From JAGVUD01 sp052033935 (GTDB lineage: Bacteria; Armatimonadota; UBA5829; DSUL01): a stretch of 64,000 nucleotides of DNA. This document shows positions 47,259 through 56,321 of this stretch, one piece after another. The DNA is taken from assembly GCA_052033935.1 (NCBI GenBank), contig JBPOJE010000011.1, positions 124,001 through 188,000 on the forward strand, written 5' to 3'. Every line of letters starts with the position of its first letter. The stretch's first letter is position 1. The position numbers were made by a program, and so were the translations under genes. The notes beneath the pieces were generated by a model. The model was not told the origin of the DNA, did not search any database, and was given only the letters and a program-made list of their open reading frames with translations.

Positions 47259-47645
47259 GTGCGTCTTCTAACCCTTCTGAAGGGCAAAATTCACCGGGCG
47301 ACCGTCACATCCAGCGATGTTGACTACATCGGGAGCATTACCATTGACAGCGACCTGATGGAGCGCTCCGGCATCGTCGAGGGCGAACTGGTGCATGTCT
47401 GGAACGTGACAAACGGGCAGCGCTTTATCACGTATGCGATTCCCGGAGAGCGGCTGTCGGGCATCATTCAGATAAACGGATCGGCCGCGCATCGCGCCAC
47501 GGCGGGTGACAAAGTCATTATTGTTGCGTTCATATGTACGGATGAACCAGTGGAACCGAGCGTGGTTCTGGTGGACGACGCGAACCGATTTGTGAAATAC
47601 CTGCACCGTGGTGACCAGGGTGACGGCGCTGATACCGGAGGTTAG
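47259..47645 (+). CDS. panD: Aspartate 1-decarboxylase precursor
   Basis: A 128-residue pyruvoyl enzyme that makes beta-alanine for pantothenate and coenzyme A. The self-cleavage site is in DYIGSITID (Gly24-Ser25), where Ser becomes the pyruvoyl group. IVEGELVHVWNVTNGQRFIT, INGSAAHRATAGDKVIIVAF and the start LLTLLKGKIHRATVT are canonical. Length is normal. It stands four bases before the M48 peptidase gene. Confidence 0.96.
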   Translation: MRLLTLLKGKIHRATVTSSDVDYIGSITIDSDLMERSGIVEGELVHVWNVTNGQRFITYAIPGERLSGIIQINGSAAHRATAGDKVIIVAFICTDEPVEPSVVLVDDANRFVKYLHRGDQGDGADTGG

Positions 47646-47649
47646 AAAC

Positions 47650-48753
47650 ATGCGGAATACTCGGGCGATGAGCTTTGCGGCGATGGCCGCGGCTGTTTGT
47701 GTGCTTACAGCGTACGCTCCCGCGCCAGCCCTGGCGCTGAACGAGAAGGAACTGGGCAACCGGTACCACCAGCAGTTGTCTCGCGAGTACACGGTTACGA
47801 AGGATGCCCGGGTTACAGAGCTTGGCAAGAAGGTGGGCGAGTTCTCGGGTGTGTATGACGTGGAGTACTACGCGATTGACCTGGGCAAGGACGACCAGCC
47901 GAACGCATTCCAGACGCCCTACCACATCTACGTGACAAAGTCGCTGCTCAAGGACTTCGACGACATCTCGCTGACGTATATTCTGGCGCACGAAATGGGG
48001 CACCAGGTCGGACACCACATCGCAAAGCAGAACAAGAAGAACCAGACGATCGGCATTGGAGCGGCTCTTCTGGGGACCGTGCTCGGGGTGGAATCGAACT
48101 CCCTGGGCGGCTACGCGATCAACATCGCGGGCGGGGCGCTGGTCAACAAGTATTCGCGCGAGCAGGAGCAGGAGGCCGACCTGTTCGGTCTCGAGGTCAT
48201 CCACGATATGGGCATACCGTTTACGAAGGCGGCCGACTCGTTCCGGAAGCTCGGAGGCTCGGCGGGCGGAAGCCGCACGCTGAACTCGCTGTTCGGCTCG
48301 CATCCGCTCATGAGGGATCGCATTGACCGCGCGGAGTCGGCGGACAAGTGGCTGACCATGAGGGCCACAGACCTCTACAAATCGGATAAACAGACTATTG
48401 CCGTCGTGTGGCCCTATATGATCGAGAAGCCTCTCCCCGCCAACACGCAGAGCCTGCGCAATGGCCTGAAGGCGCAGATGTCCGCCGCGGGATACCGCCA
48501 CACGGCGCCGGACGGCAAAGCGCTGATATGGGCGAAGATGCACCGCCTGGAAGAGCTCAACCCCGACGATGTCGCGAAGGTCGCCTCCACGCTCGGCGCC
48601 AATCGCCTCGTTGTGCTCAAGTCGGTGGACAAGAAGAACAAGGCCAAGGTGGCGGTTCTGAACCCCGGCACGGCGAAGCGGGCCGACGTCGAATGGAAGG
48701 ACCTCAAACCCCAGAGCCTGGCTTCGAGCATCCTTTCAGCGGCCGGGCAGTAG
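47650..48753 (+). CDS. Exported M48-family zinc metalloprotease
   Basis: A 367-residue protein, ATG 47650 with CGGAGG upstream, four bases after panD. Signal peptide AAMAAAVCVLTAYAPAPALA. Zinc site YILAHEMGHQVGHH near residue 114 and the third ligand in SREQEQEADLFGLE are canonical for M48C (BepA/LoiP-like) enzymes, which maintain envelope proteins. The C-terminal 130 residues (KQTIAVVWPYMIEKPLPANT, RHTAPDGKALIWAKMHRLEE) have no obvious family and may bind substrate. No TPR domain is visible, unlike BepA. It converges with valS 16 bases away. Confidence 0.92.
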   Translation: MRNTRAMSFAAMAAAVCVLTAYAPAPALALNEKELGNRYHQQLSREYTVTKDARVTELGKKVGEFSGVYDVEYYAIDLGKDDQPNAFQTPYHIYVTKSLLKDFDDISLTYILAHEMGHQVGHHIAKQNKKNQTIGIGAALLGTVLGVESNSLGGYAINIAGGALVNKYSREQEQEADLFGLEVIHDMGIPFTKAADSFRKLGGSAGGSRTLNSLFGSHPLMRDRIDRAESADKWLTMRATDLYKSDKQTIAVVWPYMIEKPLPANTQSLRNGLKAQMSAAGYRHTAPDGKALIWAKMHRLEELNPDDVAKVASTLGANRLVVLKSVDKKNKAKVAVLNPGTAKRADVEWKDLKPQSLASSILSAAGQ

Positions 48754-48769
48754 CGCTCGCCCGGCAGAT

Positions 48770-51604
48770 TCAGCCGCGCAGGAGAGTCAGACGGGCTTCG
48801 ATCTCTTCGATGCGCGCGGTTGATTCCGCCACGACCTGGCGCTGCTTCTCGACAACATCGGCAGGCGCCTTGCTCAAGAACCCCTGGTTGGCGAGCTTTG
48901 CCGATGCGCGCGCCATCTCCTGCCCGGCGGCCTTCTTCTCCGATTCGAGCCGCTCGATCTCGCGCGTCACTCCTGCGGCATCGCCGAGCTCCAGATACAG
49001 CGTTCCCGCGGCGGTCTGCGCGGTGAGGGCTCTGCGCCCATCCCCGGGGGCGGCACTCAGGATTTCGAGCGTCTCGATGCGCCCGAGATTCTTGACTGCC
49101 TCCTCGTTTCGCCTCACCACATCCGCCATCTGAGCGGACTCGACGGCGAGCATGAAGGGCAGACGTTTCGAAGGCGGCATCCCCGCGTCAGCGCGCAGGT
49201 TTCTGGCTCGGGTCACGATGTCCTGCACGATGGCCATTTCCGCCTCGGCGGCGTCATTGACCATCGTCTCGTCGAAGACTGCGTAAGGAGTGACCATGAT
49301 GGACGGCGCCTTCGAGGAGCGGGCCGCTTCGGGAAGGGCCTGCCAGATCTCCTCGGTCACGAACGGCATCATCGGATGCAGCAGGCGCAGGGTGCACTCG
49401 AGCACTCCCACAAGGACGCTGCGCACGGCGGGTGCCTCATCCGTCTTCAGGCGCGGCTTGGCCATCTCGACATACCAGTCGCAGTACTCGCTCCAGATGA
49501 AGTCGTGGAGCGCGTGCGCCGCGACGTCCATGTCATACGACCCGAGCGCCTCGTTGACCACCTGGATGGTCTTCACCAGCCGCGAGAGAATCCAGCGGTC
49601 CTCGACGCGCAGACGCTCGTGCGAGGGCAGCCCGCCGAAGACGCCGGACGGGTCAATGTTCATCAGCACGAAACGGCTGGCGTTCCAGATCTTGTTCGCG
49701 AAGTTGCGCGCCTGCTCCACGCGGGCCGACTCGGCCCGGACATCGGTTGACCCGCACTCGCGGCACTGCGCGGTGTAGGGAGTGAGGGTGCTGTTCACCT
49801 TGCCGCAGTTGCGGCACTCGAAGGCGACGCTGAAGCGCATGTCCTGGCTCTTGCCGGCCTGCTCGACCAGCGCGAACCGCAGCGCGTCCGTGCCATAGCG
49901 GTCAATCAGCTCAAGCGGGTCCACGCCCGTCCCGAGCGATTTGGACATCCGCTGGCCTTCCTGGTTCATCACCGTCGCGTAGATGTACACATCGCGGAAC
50001 GGGATCTCGTTCAGGAAGTGCATGCTAGCGACGATCATGCGGGCAACCCAGAGATAGATGATGTCGCGCGCCGTTGTGAGAACAGTCGTGGGATGGAAGC
50101 ACTCCAGGTCCGGCGTCTTGTCGGGCCAGCCCATAGTCCCGAACGTCCAGAGAGCACTGGAGAACCAGGTGTCGAGCACATCCGGGTCCTGGACGATGCG
50201 CGTGCCGCGGCAGTCCGGGCAGGCGGCCGGCTTCTCCCGCGCGACGATGACTTTCAGGCTCGAAACCCGTGTCTTGCCCCAGTCAACGCTGAACTCTTCG
50301 CCAGGGACCGGAGTCTCCGCCCCGACGATGCGTTCGCCGTTACAGTCCAAACAGTAGTAGGCGGGGATGCGGTGCCCCCACCAGAGCTGCCTGCTGATGC
50401 ACCAGTCGCGGATGTTCTCCATCCAGTTGAGATACAGCTTCGAGAAGCGGCCGGGGAAGAAGCGCACTTCGCCGCTCTTGACGACATCCATCGCCGGGCG
50501 CGCAAGCTCTTCCATCCGCACGAACCACTGCTCGAGCAACAGCGGCTCGATGACGGTGTGGCAGCGGGCGCAGGTATTCACAGAAAGCTGATACGGCTCC
50601 ATCTTGCGCAGCACGCCGAGGGCTTCCAGATCGCGGACAAGCTCCTCCCGCGCCTCGTAGCGCTCCTTGCCCGCGTACTTTCCGGCATCTTCGGTCATGA
50701 CCGCGTCGGTGCCGATGACGCTGACTGAGGGAAGGTTGTGCCGCCGCCCGATCTCGAAGTCGTTCGGGTCGTGTGCGGGAGTCACCTTCACCGCTCCGGT
50801 GCCGAACTCGGGGTCGGCATAGTCGTCAGCGACAATCGGCAGCGGACGGTTCATGACAGGCAGGATGACGTTCTTGCCGACAATGTCCGTGTAGCGGGCG
50901 TCTTTCGGGTTGACCGCCACGGCCGTGTCCCCGAGCATCGTTTCCGGCCGGGTGGTGGCAACAGTCACATGCCCCCCGCCGTTCTCCAGCGGGTAGTCTA
51001 TATGGTAGAGTTGAGCTTCCCTGTCCTCGTACTCAATCTCGATGTCGGAGATTGCCGTGGAGCAGCGCGGGCACCAGTTGATGACCCGCTCGCCACGGTA
51101 GATATGCCCTTCCTCGTGCAGCCGCACGAAGTGCTCGGTAACAGCCCTGTGGTATCCCTCGTCGAGCGTGAAGCGGCTGCGCTCCCAGTCGAAGCTGTAG
51201 CCCATCTTGCGGAACTGCTGGAAGATGGTACCGCCGTACTGCTCCTTCCACTGCCAGACGCGCCCCAGGAACTTCTCGCGTCCCAGGTCGTGCCTGGTGA
51301 GGCCCTCGCGGGCGAGGTTGCGCTCCACGGCGTTCTGAGTGGCGATGCCGGCGTGATCCATGCCGGGCAGGCAGAGGGTCTCATATCCGTGCATGCGCTT
51401 CCAGCGCGCCAGCACGTCCTGCAGGGTGTAGCACAGAGCGTGGCCGATGTGCAGGGACCCCGTCACGTTCGGAGGCGGGATGGTGATCGAGAACTTCTCG
51501 CGCTCCGAATCAGCGGCGGCGTGGAAGTAACCCTCACGATCCCAAGTCTCGTACCAGCGCTCTTCGGAGGATTTCGGGTCGTAGGTCTTGCTGAGTTCAG
51601 GCAT
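48770..51604 (-). CDS. valS: Valyl-tRNA synthetase with zinc-ribbon insert
   Basis: A 944-residue class I synthetase. PNVTGSLHIGHALCYTLQD holds HIGH, and EGQRMSKSLGTGVDP holds KMSKS. The editing domain has TTRPETMLGDTAVAVNP, the anticodon-binding domain follows ARNFANKIWNASRFVLMN, and the C-terminal coiled coil is present (EIERLESEKKAAGQEMARAS). Between the post-KMSKS helix (SQDMRFSVAFE) and RVEQARNFANK there is an insert of about 35 residues with two CxxC pairs (ECRNCGKVN, QCRECGSTD), a probable zinc ribbon absent from most bacterial ValRS. Start ATG at 51604. It is three bases from the ThuA-like gene, with which it is probably co-transcribed. Confidence 0.96.
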   Translation of the reverse strand: MPELSKTYDPKSSEERWYETWDREGYFHAAADSEREKFSITIPPPNVTGSLHIGHALCYTLQDVLARWKRMHGYETLCLPGMDHAGIATQNAVERNLAREGLTRHDLGREKFLGRVWQWKEQYGGTIFQQFRKMGYSFDWERSRFTLDEGYHRAVTEHFVRLHEEGHIYRGERVINWCPRCSTAISDIEIEYEDREAQLYHIDYPLENGGGHVTVATTRPETMLGDTAVAVNPKDARYTDIVGKNVILPVMNRPLPIVADDYADPEFGTGAVKVTPAHDPNDFEIGRRHNLPSVSVIGTDAVMTEDAGKYAGKERYEAREELVRDLEALGVLRKMEPYQLSVNTCARCHTVIEPLLLEQWFVRMEELARPAMDVVKSGEVRFFPGRFSKLYLNWMENIRDWCISRQLWWGHRIPAYYCLDCNGERIVGAETPVPGEEFSVDWGKTRVSSLKVIVAREKPAACPDCRGTRIVQDPDVLDTWFSSALWTFGTMGWPDKTPDLECFHPTTVLTTARDIIYLWVARMIVASMHFLNEIPFRDVYIYATVMNQEGQRMSKSLGTGVDPLELIDRYGTDALRFALVEQAGKSQDMRFSVAFECRNCGKVNSTLTPYTAQCRECGSTDVRAESARVEQARNFANKIWNASRFVLMNIDPSGVFGGLPSHERLRVEDRWILSRLVKTIQVVNEALGSYDMDVAAHALHDFIWSEYCDWYVEMAKPRLKTDEAPAVRSVLVGVLECTLRLLHPMMPFVTEEIWQALPEAARSSKAPSIMVTPYAVFDETMVNDAAEAEMAIVQDIVTRARNLRADAGMPPSKRLPFMLAVESAQMADVVRRNEEAVKNLGRIETLEILSAAPGDGRRALTAQTAAGTLYLELGDAAGVTREIERLESEKKAAGQEMARASAKLANQGFLSKAPADVVEKQRQVVAESTARIEEIEARLTLLRG

Positions 51605-51606
51605 CG

Positions 51607-52422
51607 TTAACGCCTGGCTTCAGACGCGAAGACGTGGGGAACCGACTTTCCCTTTTCCAGCCCGAACGCCCACTTCAGGCCGCCAAGGATGTGCTGCTGG
51701 AACTCCTTGCTCTCCCAGACTTCGTCGCGATGGCCAAGAGCCGTGTAGAACACCTTCCCCTTGCCGTAGTCCTTGCACCAGGCGAGCAGGTAGTCTCCCG
51801 GCTGACCGGCCTCAGGGTGCCCGTCGTCCGGATGCCTGTCCAGCGAGAGCAGCACATGCACCTTCGAGCGTTCGTTCTCTTTGTGCTCGTAGATCTCGTC
51901 GTACACCCTGTACGGGGTCTTGAGATGCTTCGTGGCGGGGTGCGAGGGATCGTCAACAATCGCGGCGACCTCGCACTGTTGTCCGTGCGTCTTGAACTGG
52001 CCCCCGATCATTTCGATGTAGCTCTTGTCGCCGCGGTTCTGTTCGGGGTGATAAGTGTCCGTCGCGGCATGCACACCCAGGAATGCATGCCCGGACTTGA
52101 TCCAGTAGAGGAACGAGTACAGGTTCGGGATGCCCAGGTTTCCAGTGGTGTTCGCGAAGAAGACGCCGTCGTAGCTCCGCAGCCCGGAGAGCGTCATCAT
52201 CTTCTTGACGTCGTCCTTCGTGCGGCAGAAATCCACCGTGAAGAAGCCGCTATCGTCCGCAAGCTGCTGCAGCACCTTTTCAGAAGCCGGAATGACGCTG
52301 TGGTAGAACCCGGCGGTGTAGGTGACGACAAGAAGCCGTTTCTTGTCCCCGTCCCTGGCCCAGGCCGCCGTCGCGGAAACGAGAAGAGTGATCCCAACGA
52401 GAAGAGCAAGAATCCGATGCAT
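51607..52422 (-). CDS. Exported ThuA-domain protein
   Basis: A 271-residue protein from ATG 52422; signal peptide ILALLVGITLLVSATAAWA. The ThuA (trehalose-utilisation, GATase-like) fold is seen in RLLVVTYTAGFYHSVIPASE, YDGVFFANTTGNL, HAFLGVHAATDTYH and PGDYLLAWCKDYGKGKVFYT, followed by ALGHRDEVWESKEF. Such proteins are abundant in polysaccharide-degrading Planctomycetota and Armatimonadota, and their reaction is unknown; some bind sugar or act as lectin-like hydrolases. A nucleophile cysteine is not conserved. It precedes valS on the same strand. Confidence 0.88.
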   Translation of the reverse strand: MHRILALLVGITLLVSATAAWARDGDKKRLLVVTYTAGFYHSVIPASEKVLQQLADDSGFFTVDFCRTKDDVKKMMTLSGLRSYDGVFFANTTGNLGIPNLYSFLYWIKSGHAFLGVHAATDTYHPEQNRGDKSYIEMIGGQFKTHGQQCEVAAIVDDPSHPATKHLKTPYRVYDEIYEHKENERSKVHVLLSLDRHPDDGHPEAGQPGDYLLAWCKDYGKGKVFYTALGHRDEVWESKEFQQHILGGLKWAFGLEKGKSVPHVFASEARR

Positions 52423-52538
52423 GTAACAGGTCCCTCGAATCGAAAAGTGCGCCGCAAGAGATTCGGCGCACGCCCCCATCCTCCGCAGATAATCATATCC
52501 TGCCTGCGCCGAAAATCGCAAAAGGACGCCCGGCGCCG

Positions 52539-53087
52539 TCAGTCCGGTTTTGCGGTCTCGCCGAAGTGGCCGAAATTGGGAAGGTAGTCGCGCCAGACCT
52601 TGTTCTGGCTGCCGTCCACGAACTTCGTGAGGCTGACGAAGGGAATCCACTTGGGCCGCCGCGGCTGGCGGGCCAGGGCGAAGCCAACCTGCTGCAGCGA
52701 CTTATCGCCCTTCTTCGTGTTGCACTTGCGGCAACAGCAGACGAGGTTCTCCCAGTCAGTGCGCCCGCCCAGCCTGCGCGGGATGACGTGGTCAATGGTG
52801 AGGTCCTTGCCCGTGTGCCCGCAGTACTGGCATGTGTACCCGTCGCGCGCGAAGATGGAGCGCCGCGACAGGCGCAGGCGCGGCATGGGCCTTCGGATAT
52901 GGTACTTCAGCCGCACCACCGACGGACTGACGAGCGCCGTCGTTGCAGAGTGCACCGTGATCGAGTCCGAGTGAAGCACATCCACCTTGCCCAGGTAGAT
53001 GAGCCCGATCGCACGGCGCATATTGCAGATGTTGATCGGTTCGTAATCGCTGTTAAGGACGAGAACGTCCTGATTCAGGCTTTGCAT
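52539..53087 (-). CDS. HNH endonuclease
   Basis: A 182-residue protein. Its N-terminal domain (VLVLNSDYEPINICNMRRAI, KVDVLHSD) is the usual one in chromosomal HNH proteins. The HNH zinc nuclease follows: RDGYTCQYCGHTGKDLTIDH, VIPRRLGGRTDWENLVCCCR, KCNTKKGDKS, with metal-binding cysteine pairs and the catalytic DHV histidine. Such genes are widespread and chromosomal, and their biological role is unknown. No phage or restriction partner is adjacent. A minus-strand terminator-like hairpin lies just upstream of its start. Confidence 0.9.
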   Translation of the reverse strand: MQSLNQDVLVLNSDYEPINICNMRRAIGLIYLGKVDVLHSDSITVHSATTALVSPSVVRLKYHIRRPMPRLRLSRRSIFARDGYTCQYCGHTGKDLTIDHVIPRRLGGRTDWENLVCCCRKCNTKKGDKSLQQVGFALARQPRRPKWIPFVSLTKFVDGSQNKVWRDYLPNFGHFGETAKPD

Positions 53088-53123
53088 CCAGTCTTAACAC
53101 ATCCTGAGGCCGGGCGAACCCAC

Positions 53124-53164
53124 AAAAAAATCCGCTCCTCAGCCGTTCGAGAGGAAGCGGATTT
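53124..53164 (-). terminator. Minus-strand Rho-independent terminator or leader hairpin
   Basis: Stem AAATCCGCTTCCTC/GAGGAGCGGATTT (one bulge) with T7 after it on the minus strand. It lies 40 bases upstream of the HNH start, so it either ends an upstream minus-strand transcript or acts as an attenuator of the HNH gene. Confidence 0.65.
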
Positions 53165-53314
53165 CACGCGCGCACGTATGACTTGACAGATCTGTAATGC
53201 CGGAAGACCGACTGCTCGTAAACCTGAGATCTGCCCTGAGTGAGAGGCGCGCCCTGATTATGCTGCCTGCCAGCTCTATTCATACCAGCAAATGATTCCA
53301 GCGGAGGCGTAATC

Positions 53315-53339
53315 AAAAACCCCGGCCGCAAGGCCGGGG
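53315..53339 (-). terminator. Second minus-strand terminator-like hairpin
   Basis: Perfect eight-base stem CCCCGGCC/GGCCGGGG with GCAA loop (sequence read on either strand) followed on the minus strand by T5. It would stop transcripts running antisense to the cobalamin riboswitch region. No minus-strand gene is seen between here and 57222. Confidence 0.6.
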
Positions 53340-53455
53340 CGCCCCCACGTATGCATTATAGAAACCAGCAGGCCGCACTGTCAACAAGACAGCCTCGGGG
53401 GTCTCCTTCGGAAATGTGAAGCAAAGAACTCAGGTGCTTCAAGGGCGTACCGAGG

Positions 53456-53632
53456 ACCGATGTCCGGCATCTCCGCTGCCGGACGGGCGTCCGCGGGGTC
53501 TCTGACCCCTGACCGTTGTGCACGCCGCGCACTGCCGTCTGCGAACGCCATCCCGGATGGCGAGGCTGTTTGCCTGAATGGACGCCCCGCAAGATCCTGC
53601 AGACGTAGTCTGCGCGAGCAGAGATCGCGTAG
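53456..53632 (+). repeat. Two-hairpin (BIME-like) repeat, copy 1
   Basis: Left hairpin 53462-53484: stem GTCCGGCA/TGCCGGAC, loop TCTCCGC. Right hairpin 53612-53630: stem GCGCGA/TCGCGT, loop GCAGAGA. The two loops are almost exactly complementary, and the same loops with different stems occur at 57034-57205 and 62127-62260. The interior also matches copy 2 (for example TTGCCTGAATGGACGCC against TTGCCTGTATGGACGCC). Layout is that of paired inverted REP sequences. Confidence 0.85.
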
Positions 53633-53724
53633 GGTTCCCTCTTTTCGGGGGAAGTCCATAAAACCTATTGACTCGCCGCATGCCCGTCTGGTAAGATGCC
53701 CATAGACAACAACTGAATACCGAA

Positions 53725-53910
53725 CGCGGTCAGGTTTCCCGGAATATTCCGGGACTAAGAGCGAAGACGGTACAAATCCGTCGCGGGCCCGCCGCTGTAA
53801 TCGGGGACGAAACCGACGTTCTCCACTGCAATGCCGAAAGACTCAGAGGGCATTGTGGGAAGGGTTCGGAAGTAGGATGATCCGAGAGCCAGAAGACCTG
53901 CCTGACTGCG
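53725..53910 (+). promoter_or_regulatory. Cobalamin riboswitch
   Basis: P1 is formed by CGCGGTCAGG (53725-53734) and CCTGACTGCG (53901-53910), one G-U pair. Between them are the class hallmarks in order: CTAAGAGCGAAGACGGTAC, AAATCCGTCGCGG, CCCGCCGCTGTAA, a variable arm, CCACTG, GGGAAGGGTTCGG, and GATGATCCGAGAGCCAGAAG followed by ACCTGCC. This is the adenosylcobalamin (B12-box) consensus. The first gene's ribosome-binding site (CGGAGG, 53928-53933) lies 18 bases after P1, so control is probably at translation initiation: bound cobalamin would shut the operon. The downstream genes are surface proteins, not the usual btuB or cob genes. Confidence 0.95.
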
Positions 53911-53938
53911 ATTATATTCTACATCTTCGGAGGCTGAG

Positions 53939-54790
53939 ATGTTGGAAGCAAGTGAAGCAATAGGCGTATTACGGGCTTCCGTCCAATCAATCCGAAATGG
54001 GCGAGGAGCCCGTTTCGGCATATATGGTTTCACGCTCATCGAACTGCTTGTGGTTATCGCAATCATCGCCATTCTCGCGGCGATATTGTCTCCTGTGTTT
54101 ATATCTGCCAAGGAGCAGGCTCGTCAGGCAAAGTGCATCTCTAACCTCAAGCAGATTACTTCCGCATGGCTGATGTACGTCGACGACAACTCAGGCCGTG
54201 CCTGTCCTTCCTATTACATATCATCAGACGGATGGCGCAGGGCTTGGGATTTCGATCTCAAGGACGTCAAGTCCGGCGGCAAGATCACCACTATTTGGAA
54301 ATATGGGCTGCTCGGACCCTACGCCAAGAGCGGAGAGATCAAGAGCTGTCCTTCGTTTCATGGCGGCAAGTGGGACAGACCCTATACAGGCTATGCCTAC
54401 AACGCAAGCTACATAGGCGGGGACATCACAGTCGATGGCCAGGTTTACGTAGAACAGTGGACCGGCCGTCCTCACACAATAGCAACTTTAGGTCAGATAC
54501 GGAACCCATCCAGAACTGCCGTTTTTGCAGATGGCGGCTTCGGCAATCCAGTGAGCGCCCACAACTACCTGCGAGCACCAAGTGACGAGTACTTCCAGGC
54601 AGGTACCGTCCATTACAGGCACAACGGTGCGGCGGTAGTAGCCTATGCCGATGGGCACGTGTCCTTGGTGTGCGCCAAGTTCACTCACTATACGGACGTC
54701 CCGTGGTTGCAGACCGGCAAGTCGGCTTTCGACTGCGCGCTTGATACCGGAGGTCTTTCCCAGGATGATTCTGCTTATGATTTGGACTGA
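53939..54790 (+). CDS. H-X9-DG-type pseudopilin controlled by cobalamin riboswitch
   Basis: A 283-residue prepilin-like protein. After a 33-residue leader comes the canonical motif GFTLIELLVVIAIIAILAAI, the peptidase cleavage site and membrane helix. The pseudopilin block FISAKEQARQAKCISNLKQI and YVDDNSGRACPSY follows. A C-terminal domain ends in HYRHNGAAVVAYADGHVSLV, the H-X9-DG motif. Start ATG 53939 with CGGAGG, 28 bases after the riboswitch. Unlike the copy at 17.8 kb, all processing signals are intact. It is 25 bases upstream of an exported B12-locus-like protein and is the first gene of the operon. It may form a minor pseudopilin tip that exports or displays the next proteins. Confidence 0.92.
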   Translation: MLEASEAIGVLRASVQSIRNGRGARFGIYGFTLIELLVVIAIIAILAAILSPVFISAKEQARQAKCISNLKQITSAWLMYVDDNSGRACPSYYISSDGWRRAWDFDLKDVKSGGKITTIWKYGLLGPYAKSGEIKSCPSFHGGKWDRPYTGYAYNASYIGGDITVDGQVYVEQWTGRPHTIATLGQIRNPSRTAVFADGGFGNPVSAHNYLRAPSDEYFQAGTVHYRHNGAAVVAYADGHVSLVCAKFTHYTDVPWLQTGKSAFDCALDTGGLSQDDSAYDLD

Positions 54791-54815
54791 TACAACACAA
54801 AGTAGGAGAACGCAA

Positions 54816-56279
54816 GTGAAGCAGAAAATGACGCGAGTATTGCTGCTCGCTATGGTTGCGCTAATTTGCGCGGTCGGGGCTCACGCCATGGACTGGTGGG
54901 CTTCGGAAGTGATAGGCTCAAGCCGCCTCGGCAATAGCCCCTATGACGATCCGACGGCTACTCTCGGCAAGCCCACGGTCTGGATGAACAACTCCGGTGC
55001 TCCCGGCGATCCGGATCCCTGCGCGGTATCGATGGTCATCCCGGCTTGGAACGTAGGCTGGCCGAGTGGCGAAAAGCTGATTACCACCATTATGGCTAGG
55101 ACATCCACACTTCCCGCTGGCTATGTCACGGTCAAGTACACTACCAGAATCTATGATGACCCTAGTAACTGGTACGGCAAGGACTTTATCGTATTCGGCA
55201 ACAGCTTCTTTGCAGCGGCTGGGCATTACGTGTATTCGGACTCGAATATGGAGGATGTTGTTATAGACTCCATTGATGGCGGAGGCGGGTGGTGGGAACC
55301 GATGCCGGTCAGTGTCAGCCAGGACAACATTACCTGGTATTCCTACACCAATGGACCCTATGCCGATGACTACGCCCCTACACAAGCCCTCGCCTGGGAC
55401 TGGGTTGAAAACCACTGGCTTAAGAACAGTGCGGGTGTTGACGTGGAACTTGATTTCACACGGCCGGTGACCCCGGGATACGGCAAAGCTAGCTTCAACG
55501 GGAAGACTGCGGCGGCAGGCATTGATATGTACGGCGGATCTGGCGGCGGGACTGCCTTTGATCTTGCCGAGTTACCCCTTCCCATAGATCCAGTTACGGG
55601 CCGCAAGTGGATCCAGTACATCAGGATCGATGGCGCGATGGGTGAGGTCGATGCTTTCGCCCGAGTGAGCCACCAGATTGATGAGATGTCCATCGGCGCC
55701 GTGAAGAAGCTGCCGGACGGGACTAGGGTGGTTCTCAAGGAATCTGTTGTGTCGGCTGCCACCTACGAGGTCGGGAGGTATTGTTATGTCGAGCACCCGG
55801 ACAGGTCGGGCGGCATCAGGGTCATTGGTCGGGTTCTTGACCGCGATAAACACTACATTATCTACGGCGACATGGACACCATGGGAGATGAGCGTGTGAT
55901 CCTCGCCACGGCAATTACAGCCATTGAGGATAACACAGATCCGGTTGAGCCGGTTGGCATGCCAAACAGAAACATCTACGGCCACGGCCTGAACACGGCT
56001 GGACTTCTTGTGCAGACTTGGGGAAGGGCGCTCTCTGTTGACCAGGCTGACAAGTCTTTTGTGATTGACGATGGCTCCGGCAAGCCGATCAGGTGCATCG
56101 CCCCCAGAAGTACAGAGGCAGCCGAGCCGAACAACGGCGTGGCGGTTCATCCGGATTTCAGTCCGCCAGCACAGGGCCATTTTGTAAGAATTACGGGCAT
56201 CAGCTCGCTTGAGCGCAATGCTGAGGATGAGGTGGTGCCCGTGATCAGACTTAGGGACATCTCAAGCGTTGTCGAATAG
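54816..56279 (+). CDS. Exported putative cobalamin-locus surface protein with OB-like module pair
   Basis: A 487-residue exported protein, GTG 54816 behind AGTAGGAG. Signal peptide RVLLLAMVALICAVGAHA. The N-terminal domain (about 25-280) begins DWWASEVIGSSRLGNSPYDD and contains DDPTATLGKP, GKDFIVFGNSFF, MPVSVSQDNITWYSY, GGTAFDLAELPLP and WIQYIRIDGAMGEVDAFARV. From memory this pattern of dated/coloured beta-sandwich motifs occurs in 'cell surface proteins' coded beside cobalamin riboswitches in Bacteroidota and Planctomycetota; I cannot verify this here. The C-terminal 200 residues are the tandem OB-like pair (CYVEHPDRSGGIRVIG, HGLNTAGLLVQTWGRA, FVIDDGSGKPI). No catalytic motif is seen. Riboswitch control suggests B12 or corrinoid binding at the cell surface. 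Confidence 0.8.
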   Translation: MKQKMTRVLLLAMVALICAVGAHAMDWWASEVIGSSRLGNSPYDDPTATLGKPTVWMNNSGAPGDPDPCAVSMVIPAWNVGWPSGEKLITTIMARTSTLPAGYVTVKYTTRIYDDPSNWYGKDFIVFGNSFFAAAGHYVYSDSNMEDVVIDSIDGGGGWWEPMPVSVSQDNITWYSYTNGPYADDYAPTQALAWDWVENHWLKNSAGVDVELDFTRPVTPGYGKASFNGKTAAAGIDMYGGSGGGTAFDLAELPLPIDPVTGRKWIQYIRIDGAMGEVDAFARVSHQIDEMSIGAVKKLPDGTRVVLKESVVSAATYEVGRYCYVEHPDRSGGIRVIGRVLDRDKHYIIYGDMDTMGDERVILATAITAIEDNTDPVEPVGMPNRNIYGHGLNTAGLLVQTWGRALSVDQADKSFVIDDGSGKPIRCIAPRSTEAAEPNNGVAVHPDFSPPAQGHFVRITGISSLERNAEDEVVPVIRLRDISSVVE

Positions 56280-56321
56280 CACAGTCCCTATGAACCAACA
56301 CTCTAAAAGAGGAAAGGACAA

